Shown: positions 46,659 to 58,084, numbered from the stretch's first letter. The stretch: 64,000 nucleotides of DNA from an uncultured Castellaniella sp. (GCF_937988725.1 NZ_CALKHS010000009.1:62001-126000); one strand, 5' to 3'. Notes: generated by a model not told the origin, from the sequence alone. A program made the numbers and translations.

Positions 46659-47003
46659 TCAGGGCTTGGGCAGCACGACCAGCGTGCCCTTCACCTGGGG
46701 ATGGAAATCATCAAAGAAGGGGTATTCCCCCGGCCGGGACAAGGTCAGCACCACGAAGGACGTCACTCCCGGCCCCAGCACTTTTTCCTTGCGCAGGGGC
46801 AGGCTTTCGAATTCGACGGCTTCGGTGCTTTCATTGACCAGCACGATCTTGAAGCGCCCGGCCGGGACTTCGAGCCGGGCGGGCTCGAAGGTGCCGTCCG
46901 CCTTGAAGGTCAGGGTATGGACCGGCATGTCGGCTTGCGCCACAGCCACGGGCGCCAGCCATCCGGCCAGCGCCGCCATCAGAACGGCCAGCCAGGGACG
47001 CAT
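46659..47003 (-). CDS. ftrB: Periplasmic cupredoxin-like iron oxidation protein
   Basis: 114-residue exported protein with a signal peptide (about 1-22, AVAQA) and a single cupredoxin domain. The C-terminal loop PGEYPFFDDFHPQVKGTLVV supplies a His, but the usual Cys and Met of a type 1 copper site are missing, so copper binding may be different. In FtrABCD the FtrB protein is proposed to oxidise ferrous iron before permeation. ftrA ends one base before its start, so the genes are co-translated. Confidence 0.85.
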   Translation of the reverse strand: MRPWLAVLMAALAGWLAPVAVAQADMPVHTLTFKADGTFEPARLEVPAGRFKIVLVNESTEAVEFESLPLRKEKVLGPGVTSFVVLTLSRPGEYPFFDDFHPQVKGTLVVLPKP

Positions 47004-47004
47004 C

Positions 47005-47541
47005 TCAGTACCCGCCCTTCTTGCCCGTGCCGGCGAACACGAAATCGTATTTCACCTCGAAGGTCTTGAACCACGGCGCCACCCCGGTCTCTTTGTCCAC
47101 GTGGCGGCCGAAGTGGTTGTTCGGCGCGGTTTCCGGCGAACCGATGACGAAGGTCAGCTGGTATTTGCCCGGGCCGTCGAGCTTGACGTTGTCGCCATAG
47201 TGGGGACCGTCGTTGGCCACCATCGGCATCAGATCGCCCTTCAGGACCTTGTCGCTGCCCTGCTTCTGCAGCACGTACTGGATGTTCAGGTACGGCGCCC
47301 AGGCCCCTTCGGGCAGGCCGTTCTTGTTGTCGGCCGTGGCATGGATGTCGGCTTCCAGGTGGATGTCGGAATCCTTGGCGGCCAGCATCATGCCCTCGGG
47401 TTCCATGACGACCGGCTGCAGATAGACCGCGGCCACCTCGAGGCCGTGAATGTCCTTGGGTTCGCCGATGGGATATTCGGCCGCCAGCGCGGAAGACGCC
47501 AGCCCCAGACCCGCCACAGCAATCAACAACTTGTTCACCAT
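47005..47541 (-). CDS. ftrA: Periplasmic iron-binding P19-like protein
   Basis: 178 residues with a signal peptide (MVNKLLIAVAGLGL, cleaved near ALAAE). It matches the P19/Tp34/FetP family: YLQPVVMEPEGMMLA has the metal Met/Glu region, DIHLEADIHATADNKNG the His-rich strand, and NNHFGRHVD the remaining His residues. The family binds iron with copper at a dimer interface and feeds FTR1-type permeases. It is the first gene of ftrABCD, preceded by GGAGAG and a Fur-like box. Confidence 0.92.
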   Translation of the reverse strand: MVNKLLIAVAGLGLASSALAAEYPIGEPKDIHGLEVAAVYLQPVVMEPEGMMLAAKDSDIHLEADIHATADNKNGLPEGAWAPYLNIQYVLQKQGSDKVLKGDLMPMVANDGPHYGDNVKLDGPGKYQLTFVIGSPETAPNNHFGRHVDKETGVAPWFKTFEVKYDFVFAGTGKKGGY

Positions 47542-47562
47542 AAAGGCTCTCCGTCATGATAA

Positions 47563-47577
47563 GAAGAATGATTCTCG
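47563..47577 (-). promoter_or_regulatory. Fur-box-like operator upstream of ftrABCD
   Basis: Minus-strand CGAGAATCATTCTTC matches the 7-1-7 Fur consensus TGATAATnATTATCA at 10 of 14 fixed positions and continues into TTATC. It lies 22 bases before the ftrA start, predicting repression in iron-replete cells. Confidence 0.65.
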
Positions 47578-47828
47578 TTAATTTACCACCACAGCCCGCC
47601 GGGCGCAGGGCGAAACACGGATTTTTTTGACGATCCGCAAAAAAGGTCGCCGGACGCGCGGCCGCGCCAGGCCGAACGAACGGCCTCGGGGAATGCGCGG
47701 CCGCGCCGGATCGGAGACCGCGCCGGCCGCAGGCCGGGCATGCGCCCACGTCGACGCCGTCCGCGCCCGAGGACGCGGTGTGTCGGTGTCGGCGGCGGCC
47801 GCCCCCGGGCTGCGGGGGCGGATGCGGA

Positions 47829-48395
47829 TCAGCGCTTTTTCTTGCCGGGTTCCGGCTGGCCCGGGAAGGGGAAGCCGGTGAACAGATTGCGGGTCTGGTC
47901 CTGCATCTGGTCCTGCATCTGCAGGAACACGTGACGGCTTTGCTCGATATAGTTATTCATCATGTTCTGCAAGGCCGGCGTCTGCATGTTCATCAGCTGC
48001 GCCCAGGCTTCGGGGCCGAAGTGCTGCTGGTACAGCCCCTGGGACTGTTCGGCCATGCGGTCCTGGATGTCCATGAGCACCTGGATGTTCTTTTCCAGGA
48101 AGGTGCCCATGACCCCCTGCATGGCATGGCCGTAGAACCGGATGATCTGGGCCAGCGCATTGGCCGAGAACATCGGCATCCCCCCGGATTCTTCTTCCAG
48201 GATGATCTGCAGCAGGATGCTGCGGGTGAGATCTTCGCCGCTTTTCGCGTCCACGACGCGAAAGACGGCGTTCTCCAGCACCAGCTGCTTGATGTCCGCC
48301 AAGGTGATGTAGGCGCTGGACTGGGTGTCGTAGAGCCGGCGGTTGGGATATTTTTTGATCAGTCGTTCGGACTGCGCGGAAGTGGTTTGCGGCAT
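47829..48395 (-). CDS. phaR: Polyhydroxyalkanoate synthesis repressor PhaR
   Basis: 188 residues. The N-terminal DNA-binding domain carries the near-invariant RLIKKYPNRRLYDT and SAYITLADIKQLV (residues about 9-40). Next is the PHB-accumulation regulatory domain with RSILLQIILEEE and the Met/Gln-rich C-terminal part (MNNYIEQSRHVFLQMQDQMQ). PhaR senses nascent PHB and derepresses phasin and pha genes. The ATG at 48395 is preferred; an in-frame TTG at 48404 overlaps the phaB stop and would add three residues. It ends the phaC-phaB-phaR set. Confidence 0.94.
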   Translation of the reverse strand: MPQTTSAQSERLIKKYPNRRLYDTQSSAYITLADIKQLVLENAVFRVVDAKSGEDLTRSILLQIILEEESGGMPMFSANALAQIIRFYGHAMQGVMGTFLEKNIQVLMDIQDRMAEQSQGLYQQHFGPEAWAQLMNMQTPALQNMMNNYIEQSRHVFLQMQDQMQDQTRNLFTGFPFPGQPEPGKKKR

Positions 48396-48400
48396 TTGAC

Positions 48401-49138
48401 TCAACCCATGTGCAAGCCGCCATTGAGCGAGAAATCCGCCCCGGTGGCAAAACCGGCGTCATCGGACGACAGCCAGGCCACGATGGAGCCGATCTCTTCC
48501 GGCGTGCCCAGGCGCTTCACCGGAATCGTGGCGACGATCTTTTCCAGCACGTCGGGACGGATGGCGCGGACCATGTCGGTGCCGATGTAGCCCGGCGATA
48601 TCGTGTTGACGGTGACGCCCTTGCTGGCGACTTCCTGGGCGAGCGCCATGGTGAAGCCATGGATGCCGGCCTTGGCCGTGGAATAGTTGGTCTGCCCGAA
48701 CTGGCCCTTCTGCCCGTTGACGGAACTGATGTTGATGATACGCCCCCATTGCCGATCGACCATGTCGTCGATCACCTGCTTGGTGACGTTGAACAGGCTG
48801 TTCAGGTTGGTGTCGATGACGGAGCGCCAGTCTTCCTGGCTCATTTTGCGGAACACGCCGTCGCGCGTGATGCCGGCGTTGTTGACCAGCACGTCGACCG
48901 GCCCGAACTGTTCCTTGACCTTGACGAAAGCCTGGACCGTGGAATCCCAGTCGGACACGTTCCCGACGGAGGCATTGAACTTATACCCCAGGGCCGCCTG
49001 TTCGTTGAGCCATTTGGCGTAGTCGCGGCTGGGGCCGCAGCCCGCCACCACGGTAAAGCCTTCCTTGGCCAGGCGCTGGCAGATCGAGGTACCGATACCG
49101 CCCATGCCACCGGTGACGTAAGCCAGTTTTCCACTCAT
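48401..49138 (-). CDS. phaB: Acetoacetyl-CoA reductase
   Basis: 245-residue short-chain dehydrogenase that makes (R)-3-hydroxybutyryl-CoA using NADPH. Cofactor loop TGGMGGIGTSICQRL (about 9-23), NNAGITRD (about 88), catalytic Ser in INISSVNGQKGQFGQ, and YSTAK (about 151-155) with the catalytic Tyr and Lys. The length and the VNGQKGQFGQTNYSTAKAG segment are diagnostic of PhaB. It lies 11 bases after phaC1 and directly before phaR. Confidence 0.95.
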   Translation of the reverse strand: MSGKLAYVTGGMGGIGTSICQRLAKEGFTVVAGCGPSRDYAKWLNEQAALGYKFNASVGNVSDWDSTVQAFVKVKEQFGPVDVLVNNAGITRDGVFRKMSQEDWRSVIDTNLNSLFNVTKQVIDDMVDRQWGRIINISSVNGQKGQFGQTNYSTAKAGIHGFTMALAQEVASKGVTVNTISPGYIGTDMVRAIRPDVLEKIVATIPVKRLGTPEEIGSIVAWLSSDDAGFATGADFSLNGGLHMG

Positions 49139-49149
49139 AAGGTTCTCCT

Positions 49150-50769
49150 TCAGTCAGCTTTTACTTTGACATAGCGCCCAGGAGCGGGTTCTATGACAGG
49201 GTACCGTTGATTGCCCAGGGACCGGGCGGCTCGCCGCATGGGTCCGGAATGGTCCGTCAGCCAGGCCAGCCAGTCGGGCCACCAGCTGCCCGTGGCATGC
49301 GTGGACGAGGCTTCCCATTCGGACGGATCGCTGGGCAGTTCGCCCGCGCTCCGGAACCAGTAGCCCCGCCGGCCGCGCTCCGGGGGATTGATGACCCCGG
49401 CGATGTGGCCGGATTCGCCCAGCACGAAACGCAGAGGGCCGCGCAGCAGCAGGGTGGACGCGTACGCCGATTTCCAGGGCACGATGTGATCGTCGCGCGA
49501 TGCGTACAGATAAGCGGGCATGTCCAGGGCGCGCAGATCCACCGCCTGCCCGCACACGTGCAGCTGGCCGGTCTTCAGGCGGTTTTCCAGATAGGTGTTG
49601 CGGAAGTACCAGGCGAAGAACGGCCCGGGCAGATTGGTGCCGTCGGCGTTCCAGGCCAGCAGGTCGAAGGCGCGGGGGGCCTCGCCCATCAGGTAGTTCG
49701 AGCCGACGTAATTCCAGACCAGTTCCGCCGGACGCAGGAAGGAGAAGGTGGTGGACAGTTCGCCGGCCGTCATCAGGCCGCCATCGCCCAGCTGCTGTTC
49801 GCGCGTGCGGGCATGCCATTCGTCCACGAAGACGTCCAGGATCCCGGTGTCGCGAAAATCCAGGAAGGTCGTCAGCAGCGTCAGGGCGGCCACGGGATCC
49901 TGGCCGCGCGCCCGGGCGACGGCCAGCGCGGTGGACAGCAGCGTGCCGCCGACGCAAAAGCCCAGCGCATTGATCCGCGGCTGGCGGCTGATGGCCTGCG
50001 CCACGTCGATGGCCTGCAGGACGCCGTCCTGGATGTAATCGTCCCAGGTCTTGCCGTCGATGCCGTCGGCATCCTCCGGCCGGGGGTTGCGCCAGGAAAT
50101 CATGAACACCTGGAAACCGGCCTGGAGGGCGTGCGCCACAAGGGAATTCGCGGGCTGCAGGTCCAGTATGTAGTATTTGTTGATGCAGGGCGGCACCATC
50201 AGCAGCGGACGCTGATGCACCTGGGCGCATTGCGGCTTGTACTGAATGAGCTGCATCAACGGATTTTCATACACCACGGCGCCGGGCGTGACGGCCAGAT
50301 TGTCGCCCGGCGCGAAGGCCGATTCGTCGGTCTGGGTGATGCGCCGGCGGCGCAGGTCGTGCAGCAGATTGGCCAGGCCGCGCTGCAGCGTATCGCCGCC
50401 GCTGCGCAGCAGGGCCTGCATCGCATCCGGATTGCTGGCCAGGTAGTTGGACGGCGCGGCGGCCTCGACCCACTGCATGACCGAGAACTGCAGCCTTTCG
50501 CGGGCGGCATCGCCCAGGTCGGCGGCCTGGGCCAGATCCTGCAGGGCGCGCGCCACGATCAGATAGGCATGCGCCGAAAACAGGGAATGCGGATTGTTCG
50601 ACCAGGCTTCGGAGGAGAAGCGCCGATCCTTCAAGGGCGCCAGCGCGCCCTGCCGCGCCTGGTCCAGCAAGGCCTGCCAGGACTGGAGGAAGTCGGTCTG
50701 GATGGCTGCCAGGCGATCGGACGAGACATGGGGCGGCACTGACCGCTGAGATGAATCCGCATTGCCCAT
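49150..50769 (-). CDS. phaC: Poly(3-hydroxyalkanoate) synthase, class I
   Basis: 539-residue synthase that polymerises hydroxyacyl-CoA. PhaC N-terminal domain (about 40-200), then an alpha/beta-hydrolase core. The lipase-like box GFCVGG holds the catalytic Cys (about 264), with Asp in SRDDHIVPW and His in ESGHIAGVINPP (about 450). PPCINKYYILDL and SWRNP are conserved flanking blocks. It is somewhat shorter than Cupriavidus PhaC (589). The start ATG at 50769 follows AGGGGG. The phaC-phaB-phaR operon lacks the thiolase phaA. Confidence 0.94.
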   Translation of the reverse strand: MGNADSSQRSVPPHVSSDRLAAIQTDFLQSWQALLDQARQGALAPLKDRRFSSEAWSNNPHSLFSAHAYLIVARALQDLAQAADLGDAARERLQFSVMQWVEAAAPSNYLASNPDAMQALLRSGGDTLQRGLANLLHDLRRRRITQTDESAFAPGDNLAVTPGAVVYENPLMQLIQYKPQCAQVHQRPLLMVPPCINKYYILDLQPANSLVAHALQAGFQVFMISWRNPRPEDADGIDGKTWDDYIQDGVLQAIDVAQAISRQPRINALGFCVGGTLLSTALAVARARGQDPVAALTLLTTFLDFRDTGILDVFVDEWHARTREQQLGDGGLMTAGELSTTFSFLRPAELVWNYVGSNYLMGEAPRAFDLLAWNADGTNLPGPFFAWYFRNTYLENRLKTGQLHVCGQAVDLRALDMPAYLYASRDDHIVPWKSAYASTLLLRGPLRFVLGESGHIAGVINPPERGRRGYWFRSAGELPSDPSEWEASSTHATGSWWPDWLAWLTDHSGPMRRAARSLGNQRYPVIEPAPGRYVKVKAD

Positions 50770-50912
50770 GACATCCCCCTGCCCCGGTGTGGCCTGATGC
50801 AGCCCCACGCCTCAATGTTGTTCATTCTGCCATGCTGATCACGGGCGTCAATTCGGGTAAGTCGCTAGTGCCGCGCCGGCCGGGCAAGCGCCGCGGCGCG
50901 CCCTTTCCGGGA

Positions 50913-51698
50913 TCATACCAGCCACGCCAGCGTGACTTGGCGCCCCGTGCGTACCTGCCGCCGGTAGGAAAAATATCGATCGGCGCGGCGATAGGTGCAT
51001 TCCCCGCTGCACTCGACCTGATCGACGCCCGCCCGCGCCAATCGCCGCGCCGCCAGGCCGGCCAGATCCGCCAGCCAATGACCGGCCCGCGCCGACGGCG
51101 CGAAGCAGGCGGCCGCTTCGGCGTCCTGCTCCATGAAGGCGCGCCGGACCTCGTCCCCCACTTCGAAGGCGTCCGGCCCGATTCCGGGGCCGATCCAGGC
51201 GCGCCAGGCCGACGCCCGAGGCGCCTGGCGGCGCATGACCGACAGGGTGTTTTCCAGCACGCCGGCCGCCAGGCCCCGCCAGCCGGCATGCGCCGCCCCC
51301 AGCACCGTGCCGTCCCGATCGGCCAGCACCACCGGCAGGCAATCCGCCGTCATGATCGCCAACGGCCTGCCCCGCATCGCGGTGACGGCCGCATCGGCGC
51401 AGGGAGCGTCCGCCGGCGCCGCCAGTCGCGTCGTCCCCGGCGAATCAGACGCCTGCCATACCGCCGTCCCGTGGACCTGACTCAGCCAGAGCGGCTCCGC
51501 CGGCAAGCCGGCCCGCACCCGGGCGCGGTTTTCCCGCACGGCGGCCGGATCGTCATCCACGTGCAGGCCCAGGTTCAGGCTGTCCCAGGGCGCGGCGCTG
51601 ACGCCCCCGCCGCGCCAGGTGCTGACATACCGCACCCCCGGCCAGGGTTCGCCGGTCGCGCCCCACAGGCCGGGCGTCCATTCAAGAATGCGCGTCAT
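50913..51698 (-). CDS. pgeF: Laccase-domain purine nucleosidase/oxidoreductase (PgeF/YfiH)
   Basis: 261 residues of the Cu-oxidase_4 family. Conserved metal-site blocks: SQVHGTAVW (about 74), TADCLPVVLAD (about 117) and AAHAGWRGLAAGVLE (about 135), which supply Cys and His ligands. PgeF of E. coli corrects misincorporated residues in peptidoglycan precursors; mammalian LACC1 relatives act on purine nucleosides. The ATG at 51698 was chosen because GGAG lies seven bases upstream; ATG 51710 would add four residues. It overlaps the 3' end of rluD, a common pairing. Confidence 0.9.
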   Translation of the reverse strand: MTRILEWTPGLWGATGEPWPGVRYVSTWRGGGVSAAPWDSLNLGLHVDDDPAAVRENRARVRAGLPAEPLWLSQVHGTAVWQASDSPGTTRLAAPADAPCADAAVTAMRGRPLAIMTADCLPVVLADRDGTVLGAAHAGWRGLAAGVLENTLSVMRRQAPRASAWRAWIGPGIGPDAFEVGDEVRRAFMEQDAEAAACFAPSARAGHWLADLAGLAARRLARAGVDQVECSGECTYRRADRYFSYRRQVRTGRQVTLAWLV

Positions 51699-52662
51699 GG
51701 CTTTCTCCATCCCATGTCACCTGCGCCTGCGCCGCCCGGAAATCCTCGGGCAATTCCGCCGTGAACGACGGCAGCAGCCCGGTCGTCGGATCCTGGAAGC
51801 TGAGGGCGCGGGCATGCAGCATCTGTCGGACGGCCCCCGCCACCGGCCGGCCGCCATACAGGGCGTCGCCCAGCAAGGGATGCTTCAGCAGGGCCATGTG
51901 TACGCGGATCTGGTGGGTGCGGCCGGTTTCCAGGCGGCACAGCACCTCGGACACGGGCTGGTCGCCGCAATGTCCCGCGCGCTGCGCGGCATAGTGCGTG
52001 ACGGCGGGCTTGGCCGCGATGGGCCGCTCGGCGCTCATGCGCACGGGCACCCGCGCGTCGCGGCCGATCGCCGCGTCGACCGTGCCCCGCCCGGCCAGGA
52101 TGCCGTGGACCAGGGCGCAGTATTCGCGCTTGACGGTGCGCGCCTGCAGCTGGCGCACCAGCGCGGTCTGCGCGATTTCGGTGCGGGCGACGACCAGCAG
52201 GCCGGAGGTGTCCTTGTCCAGCCGATGGACGATGCCGGCGCGCGCGACGTGCAGCAATTCGGGATAGCGGTACAGCAGGCCGTTCAGCAAGGTGCCATGC
52301 CAGTTGCCCGCTCCCGGATGCGTGACCAGGCCCGCGGGCTTGTTCACCACGATCCAGTCGGGACTGTCCTCGACCACGTCGAAGGCCACGGGTTCGGGCA
52401 CGAAGGCCAGGTCCTCGGGCGCCTGCTGCGGCCAGACCTGGATCCGCGCGCCGGGGCCGACGCGGCTGCGGACCTTGCCCACTTCCCCGTCCACCCGCAC
52501 GTGCCCGTCTTCGATCCAGGTCTGCAGGCGGCTGCGGGAATGCTGCGGCAACAGGCGGGCCAGGACCTTATCCAGACGATCCGGGAGGGCTTGCAGGGGC
52601 AGTTCGAACAGCACTGGCTCGTCAGGGCCCGCGTCCTCGGTGGCGATCTCTGTGTCAGACAT
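51682..52662 (-). CDS. rluD: 23S rRNA pseudouridine synthase D
   Basis: 326 residues. An S4 RNA-binding domain (about 20-85, RLDKVLARLLPQHSRSRLQTWI) precedes the RluA-type catalytic domain with GIVHRLDKDTSGLLVVART (about 155), Asp in HRLDKDTSG being catalytic. ETGRTHQIRVHMALLKHPLLGD (about 255) is the second family block. It makes pseudouridines 1911/1915/1917 in helix 69. It is divergent from bamD, as in many betaproteobacteria; the two starts are 55 bases apart. Confidence 0.95.
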   Translation of the reverse strand: MSDTEIATEDAGPDEPVLFELPLQALPDRLDKVLARLLPQHSRSRLQTWIEDGHVRVDGEVGKVRSRVGPGARIQVWPQQAPEDLAFVPEPVAFDVVEDSPDWIVVNKPAGLVTHPGAGNWHGTLLNGLLYRYPELLHVARAGIVHRLDKDTSGLLVVARTEIAQTALVRQLQARTVKREYCALVHGILAGRGTVDAAIGRDARVPVRMSAERPIAAKPAVTHYAAQRAGHCGDQPVSEVLCRLETGRTHQIRVHMALLKHPLLGDALYGGRPVAGAVRQMLHARALSFQDPTTGLLPSFTAELPEDFRAAQAQVTWDGESHDAHS

Positions 52663-52674
52663 GGCGACAAATCA

Positions 52675-52680
52675 TATAAT
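52675..52680 (+). promoter_or_regulatory. -10 element for bamD
   Basis: A perfect TATAAT on the plus strand, 38 bases before the bamD GTG, in the divergent gap with rluD. The region that would serve as -35 falls inside the rluD 5' end and is a poor match. Confidence 0.5.
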
Positions 52681-52717
52681 CTGCCGACAATGCTAACACC
52701 TTGATCAAGGATGCCCC

Positions 52718-53557
52718 GTGGCCGTGCAAGCACCTGCTTTCCTGAAATCCCTGCCGTCCCTCGCCCGGCTGGCGCTGGCCGGACTCTGTCTGGCGATCGT
52801 GGCCGGGTGCAGCTCCACATCGGGCAAGGTCGACCCGACCGCCGGCTGGAGCGCCGAGCGCCTGTACAGCCAGGCCCGGTCCGACATGGGCTCGGGCAAC
52901 TGGTCCGATGCCCGGAAGAACCTGGAAGCCCTGGAAGCCCGCTATCCCTTCGGCATCTATGCCCAGCAGTCCCTGATCGACCAGGCCTACGTCAACTGGA
53001 AGGACGAGGAACCCGAACAGGCCAAGGCGGCCATCGACCGCTTCCTGCAGCAGTACCCGAACCACCCGGGCTCGGACTACATGCTGTACCTGAAGGGCAT
53101 GATCACCTTCACGCCGCCCAGCGCCATCCTGTCGAACATCACCCGCCAGGACCCCAGCGAGCGCGATCCCAAGGGCCTGCGCGAATCCTACGAAGCGTTC
53201 AACGAGCTGATCAAGCGCTATCCCGACAGCCGCTACACGCCCGACGCCCGCAAGCGCGTGGCCTGGCTGGTCAACACGATCGCCGAAAACGAAGTCCACA
53301 TCGCCCAGTACTACTACGAACGCGGCGCCTACGTCGCGGCGGTCAACCGGGCCCAGACCGTGGTCACGGACTTCCAAGGCGCCCCCATCGTGGAAAAGGC
53401 CCTGTACGTGATGATGCTCAGCTACCAGAAGCTGGACATGCCCAACCTGGCCGACGACGCCAAGCGGGTGCTGGACAAGAACTTCCCCAACAGCAAATAC
53501 TACAAACAGGGCCTGAACGAGCCCAAGAGCGCCTGGAACCCGATCAACTGGCTGTAA
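52718..53557 (+). CDS. bamD: Outer membrane assembly lipoprotein BamD
   Basis: 279 residues. Lipoprotein signal with lipobox IVAGC (Cys near residue 29). Five TPR-like repeats follow: SAERLYSQARSDMGSGNW, LEARYPFGIYAQQSLID, QQYPNHPGSDYMLYLKG, ELIKRYPDSRYTPDARK and YYYERGAYVAAVNRAQ. It is the essential partner of BamA in inserting outer-membrane beta-barrels. The start is GTG at 52718, supported by AAGGA eight bases upstream. Its 3' end overlaps the convergent helicase gene by 14 bases. Confidence 0.95.
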   Translation: MAVQAPAFLKSLPSLARLALAGLCLAIVAGCSSTSGKVDPTAGWSAERLYSQARSDMGSGNWSDARKNLEALEARYPFGIYAQQSLIDQAYVNWKDEEPEQAKAAIDRFLQQYPNHPGSDYMLYLKGMITFTPPSAILSNITRQDPSERDPKGLRESYEAFNELIKRYPDSRYTPDARKRVAWLVNTIAENEVHIAQYYYERGAYVAAVNRAQTVVTDFQGAPIVEKALYVMMLSYQKLDMPNLADDAKRVLDKNFPNSKYYKQGLNEPKSAWNPINWL

Positions 53558-55529
53558 GCGGATCGGCGGCGGGCGGGTTCGACAGGAAATCCACCGCCAC
53601 CGCCGCGTCGCGCGTGCGGGCGAAGGGCGGCAGGCCCTGCCACAGCAGACGCCCGTAGGGTTTGTCCACCAGCCGGCCGTCCCCCACCACCAGCACGCCC
53701 CAATCCTGTTCCGAGCGGATCAGGCGCCCCGCCCCCTGCTTCAGCAGCAAGGCGGCCTGCGGCAGCTGATATTCCATGAAGGGATTGCCGCCTTCGGCGC
53801 GGCAGGCGTTCAGCCGGGCCTCCAGCACGGGATCGTCGGGCGGCGCGAAGGGCAGCTTGTCGATCGCCACCAGCGTCAGCGCATCGCCCGGCACGTCGAT
53901 GCCTTCCCAGAAGCTGGTGCTGCCCACCAGCACGGCATTGCCGGCCGAACGGAAGCGTTCCAGCAGGACGCCGCGCGTGGCCTCGCCCTGGCGCATCACG
54001 GGCCGATCCGACGACAGCAGCCCGCGCAACAGCTGATCGGCCACCCGGTCCACGGCCCGCAGGGTCGTGCACAGGACCAGCACCCCGCCCGCGCAGGCAT
54101 CCACCAGCGGCAGCAGCGCCTGGGCGAAGGCATCGGTGAACCCCGGATCATTGGGCCAGGGCAGTGTCCGCGGCACGTACAGCAGCCCCTGCGCCGGATA
54201 ATCGAAGGGCGAGGCCCAGCTGGCGGTCCGGGCGTCGCCCAGCCCCAGCTGATGCTGGAAATGCGCGAAATTGCCGCGCACCGACAGGGTCGCGGACGTC
54301 AGCACCCAGGCCTGTTCGGGGCGCCGGAAACCGGAAAAGATGCGGGCCACCGACAGGGGCGCGCGGTGCAGGCGCACGGAATGGGTGCTGTGTTCCAGCC
54401 AGCGCACCGCTGCCTGGTTCTCCGGTTCCGGCAGCCCCCGGGCCGGCTGCGCCCACTGCAGCAGCCGGGCCCGCAGCGTGCGGGCCGTGCGCGCCGCCGC
54501 CGCCAGGTCGGGATGGCGCTCTTCCTGGGTGCCCAGGGCCTCGGCCAGGGTGTCCAGCGCCCCGACCAGCGCGTCCAGCGCGGCATCGAAGGCTTCGGGT
54601 TCGGGGATCTGATCGAACGTCGCCCGGCCGCCGGGCATCCGCCCCACCGGCGCGCTCACCAGACGCAACTCGCGGGCGGCGGATTCCAGAGCCTGACAGT
54701 GCTCGGACCAGCGCACGGCTTCGCGCGCCTGCGCCAGGCCCGCGGCTTCGGTCTGCCGCGCCAGATCCAGCAACTGATGCAGGGACACGCTCTGTCCCAG
54801 GAAACGGGTGGCCGTCTCGGGCAACTGGTGGGCTTCGTCGAACACCACCAGCCGGGTTTCGGGCAGCAGGTCCGGAATGCCTTCCTCGCGCAGGGCCAGG
54901 TCCGCCATGAACAGCGCATGGTTGACCACGACCACGTCCGCTTCCTGCGCATGGCGCCGCGCCTTCAGCAAAAAGCAGTCGCGCACGAAAGGACACTCCT
55001 GGCCCAGGCAGTTCTCCCGGGTCGACGTGACGCGGTTCCAGATGTCGGCGGTTTCCGGCACGGCGGGCAGATCGGCCTTGTCCCCGCTCGGGCTGAGCTG
55101 GGTGAACTGGCGGATCTGCCGCAGCTGGGCGATCTCTTCGCGGGATTTCAGGCCGCGCTCGTCCTGCTCCAGGCGTTCCAGGTGATAGTGGCAGACGTAG
55201 TTGCCGCGGCCCTTGAGCAGGGCCACGTCCACGGACAGGGCCAGCGCCTCGCGCAGGCGCGGGATGTCGCGCCGGAAGAGCTGGTCCTGCAGCGTGCGGG
55301 TGCCGGTGGAAATCAGCACCTTGTCGCCGGACAGGAAGGCCGGCACCAGGTACGCCCAGGTCTTGCCCGTTCCCGTGCCGGCCTCGGCCACCAGCACGCC
55401 GCCGTCGGCCACGGTGTCCCGGATGGCGGCCGACAGCGCCTGCTGGGCCTCGCGCGGCACGTAGCCGGGCAACTGGCGGGCCAAAGGGCCCTCCGGGCCG
55501 AATACGGCGTTCAGATCGTCACTGGACAT
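53544..55529 (-). CDS. ATP-dependent DNA helicase of the DinG/YoaA family
   Basis: 661-residue superfamily 2 XPD-like helicase. Motif I AEAGTGTGKTWAYLVPA (about 43-59), motif II DEAHQLPE (about 230), and the iron-sulfur cluster cysteines between them in NYVCHYHLE and ENCLGQECPFVRDCFLLKAR. C-terminal motifs include SFWEGIDVPGD and QGAGRLIRSEQD (motif VI). Family members unwind 5'-3' and resolve R-loops or stalled replication. ATG 55529 is preferred; an upstream ATG at 55574 is possible. Neither has a good ribosome site. It converges on bamD, with a 14-base overlap. Confidence 0.92.
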   Translation of the reverse strand: MSSDDLNAVFGPEGPLARQLPGYVPREAQQALSAAIRDTVADGGVLVAEAGTGTGKTWAYLVPAFLSGDKVLISTGTRTLQDQLFRRDIPRLREALALSVDVALLKGRGNYVCHYHLERLEQDERGLKSREEIAQLRQIRQFTQLSPSGDKADLPAVPETADIWNRVTSTRENCLGQECPFVRDCFLLKARRHAQEADVVVVNHALFMADLALREEGIPDLLPETRLVVFDEAHQLPETATRFLGQSVSLHQLLDLARQTEAAGLAQAREAVRWSEHCQALESAARELRLVSAPVGRMPGGRATFDQIPEPEAFDAALDALVGALDTLAEALGTQEERHPDLAAAARTARTLRARLLQWAQPARGLPEPENQAAVRWLEHSTHSVRLHRAPLSVARIFSGFRRPEQAWVLTSATLSVRGNFAHFQHQLGLGDARTASWASPFDYPAQGLLYVPRTLPWPNDPGFTDAFAQALLPLVDACAGGVLVLCTTLRAVDRVADQLLRGLLSSDRPVMRQGEATRGVLLERFRSAGNAVLVGSTSFWEGIDVPGDALTLVAIDKLPFAPPDDPVLEARLNACRAEGGNPFMEYQLPQAALLLKQGAGRLIRSEQDWGVLVVGDGRLVDKPYGRLLWQGLPPFARTRDAAVAVDFLSNPPAADPLTAS

Positions 55530-55638
55530 GGGGGAAGGAAGACGGGATGAATCGGGGGATGATACGCCAGGCATTTCAGGGCGCGGCGCATGCTATGGCA
55601 AAATGCGCCGCTTGAACTTCGTATTTTAGGACGTCCGC

Positions 55639-58008
<2,370 letters not shown>

Positions 58009-58084
58009 ACGGCGATGCTTCGTCCCGGCACGGGGACGCGGGCCCGCGCCGCCCGCCTCCCGTCCAGCGCCTGCGACCTGCAAT

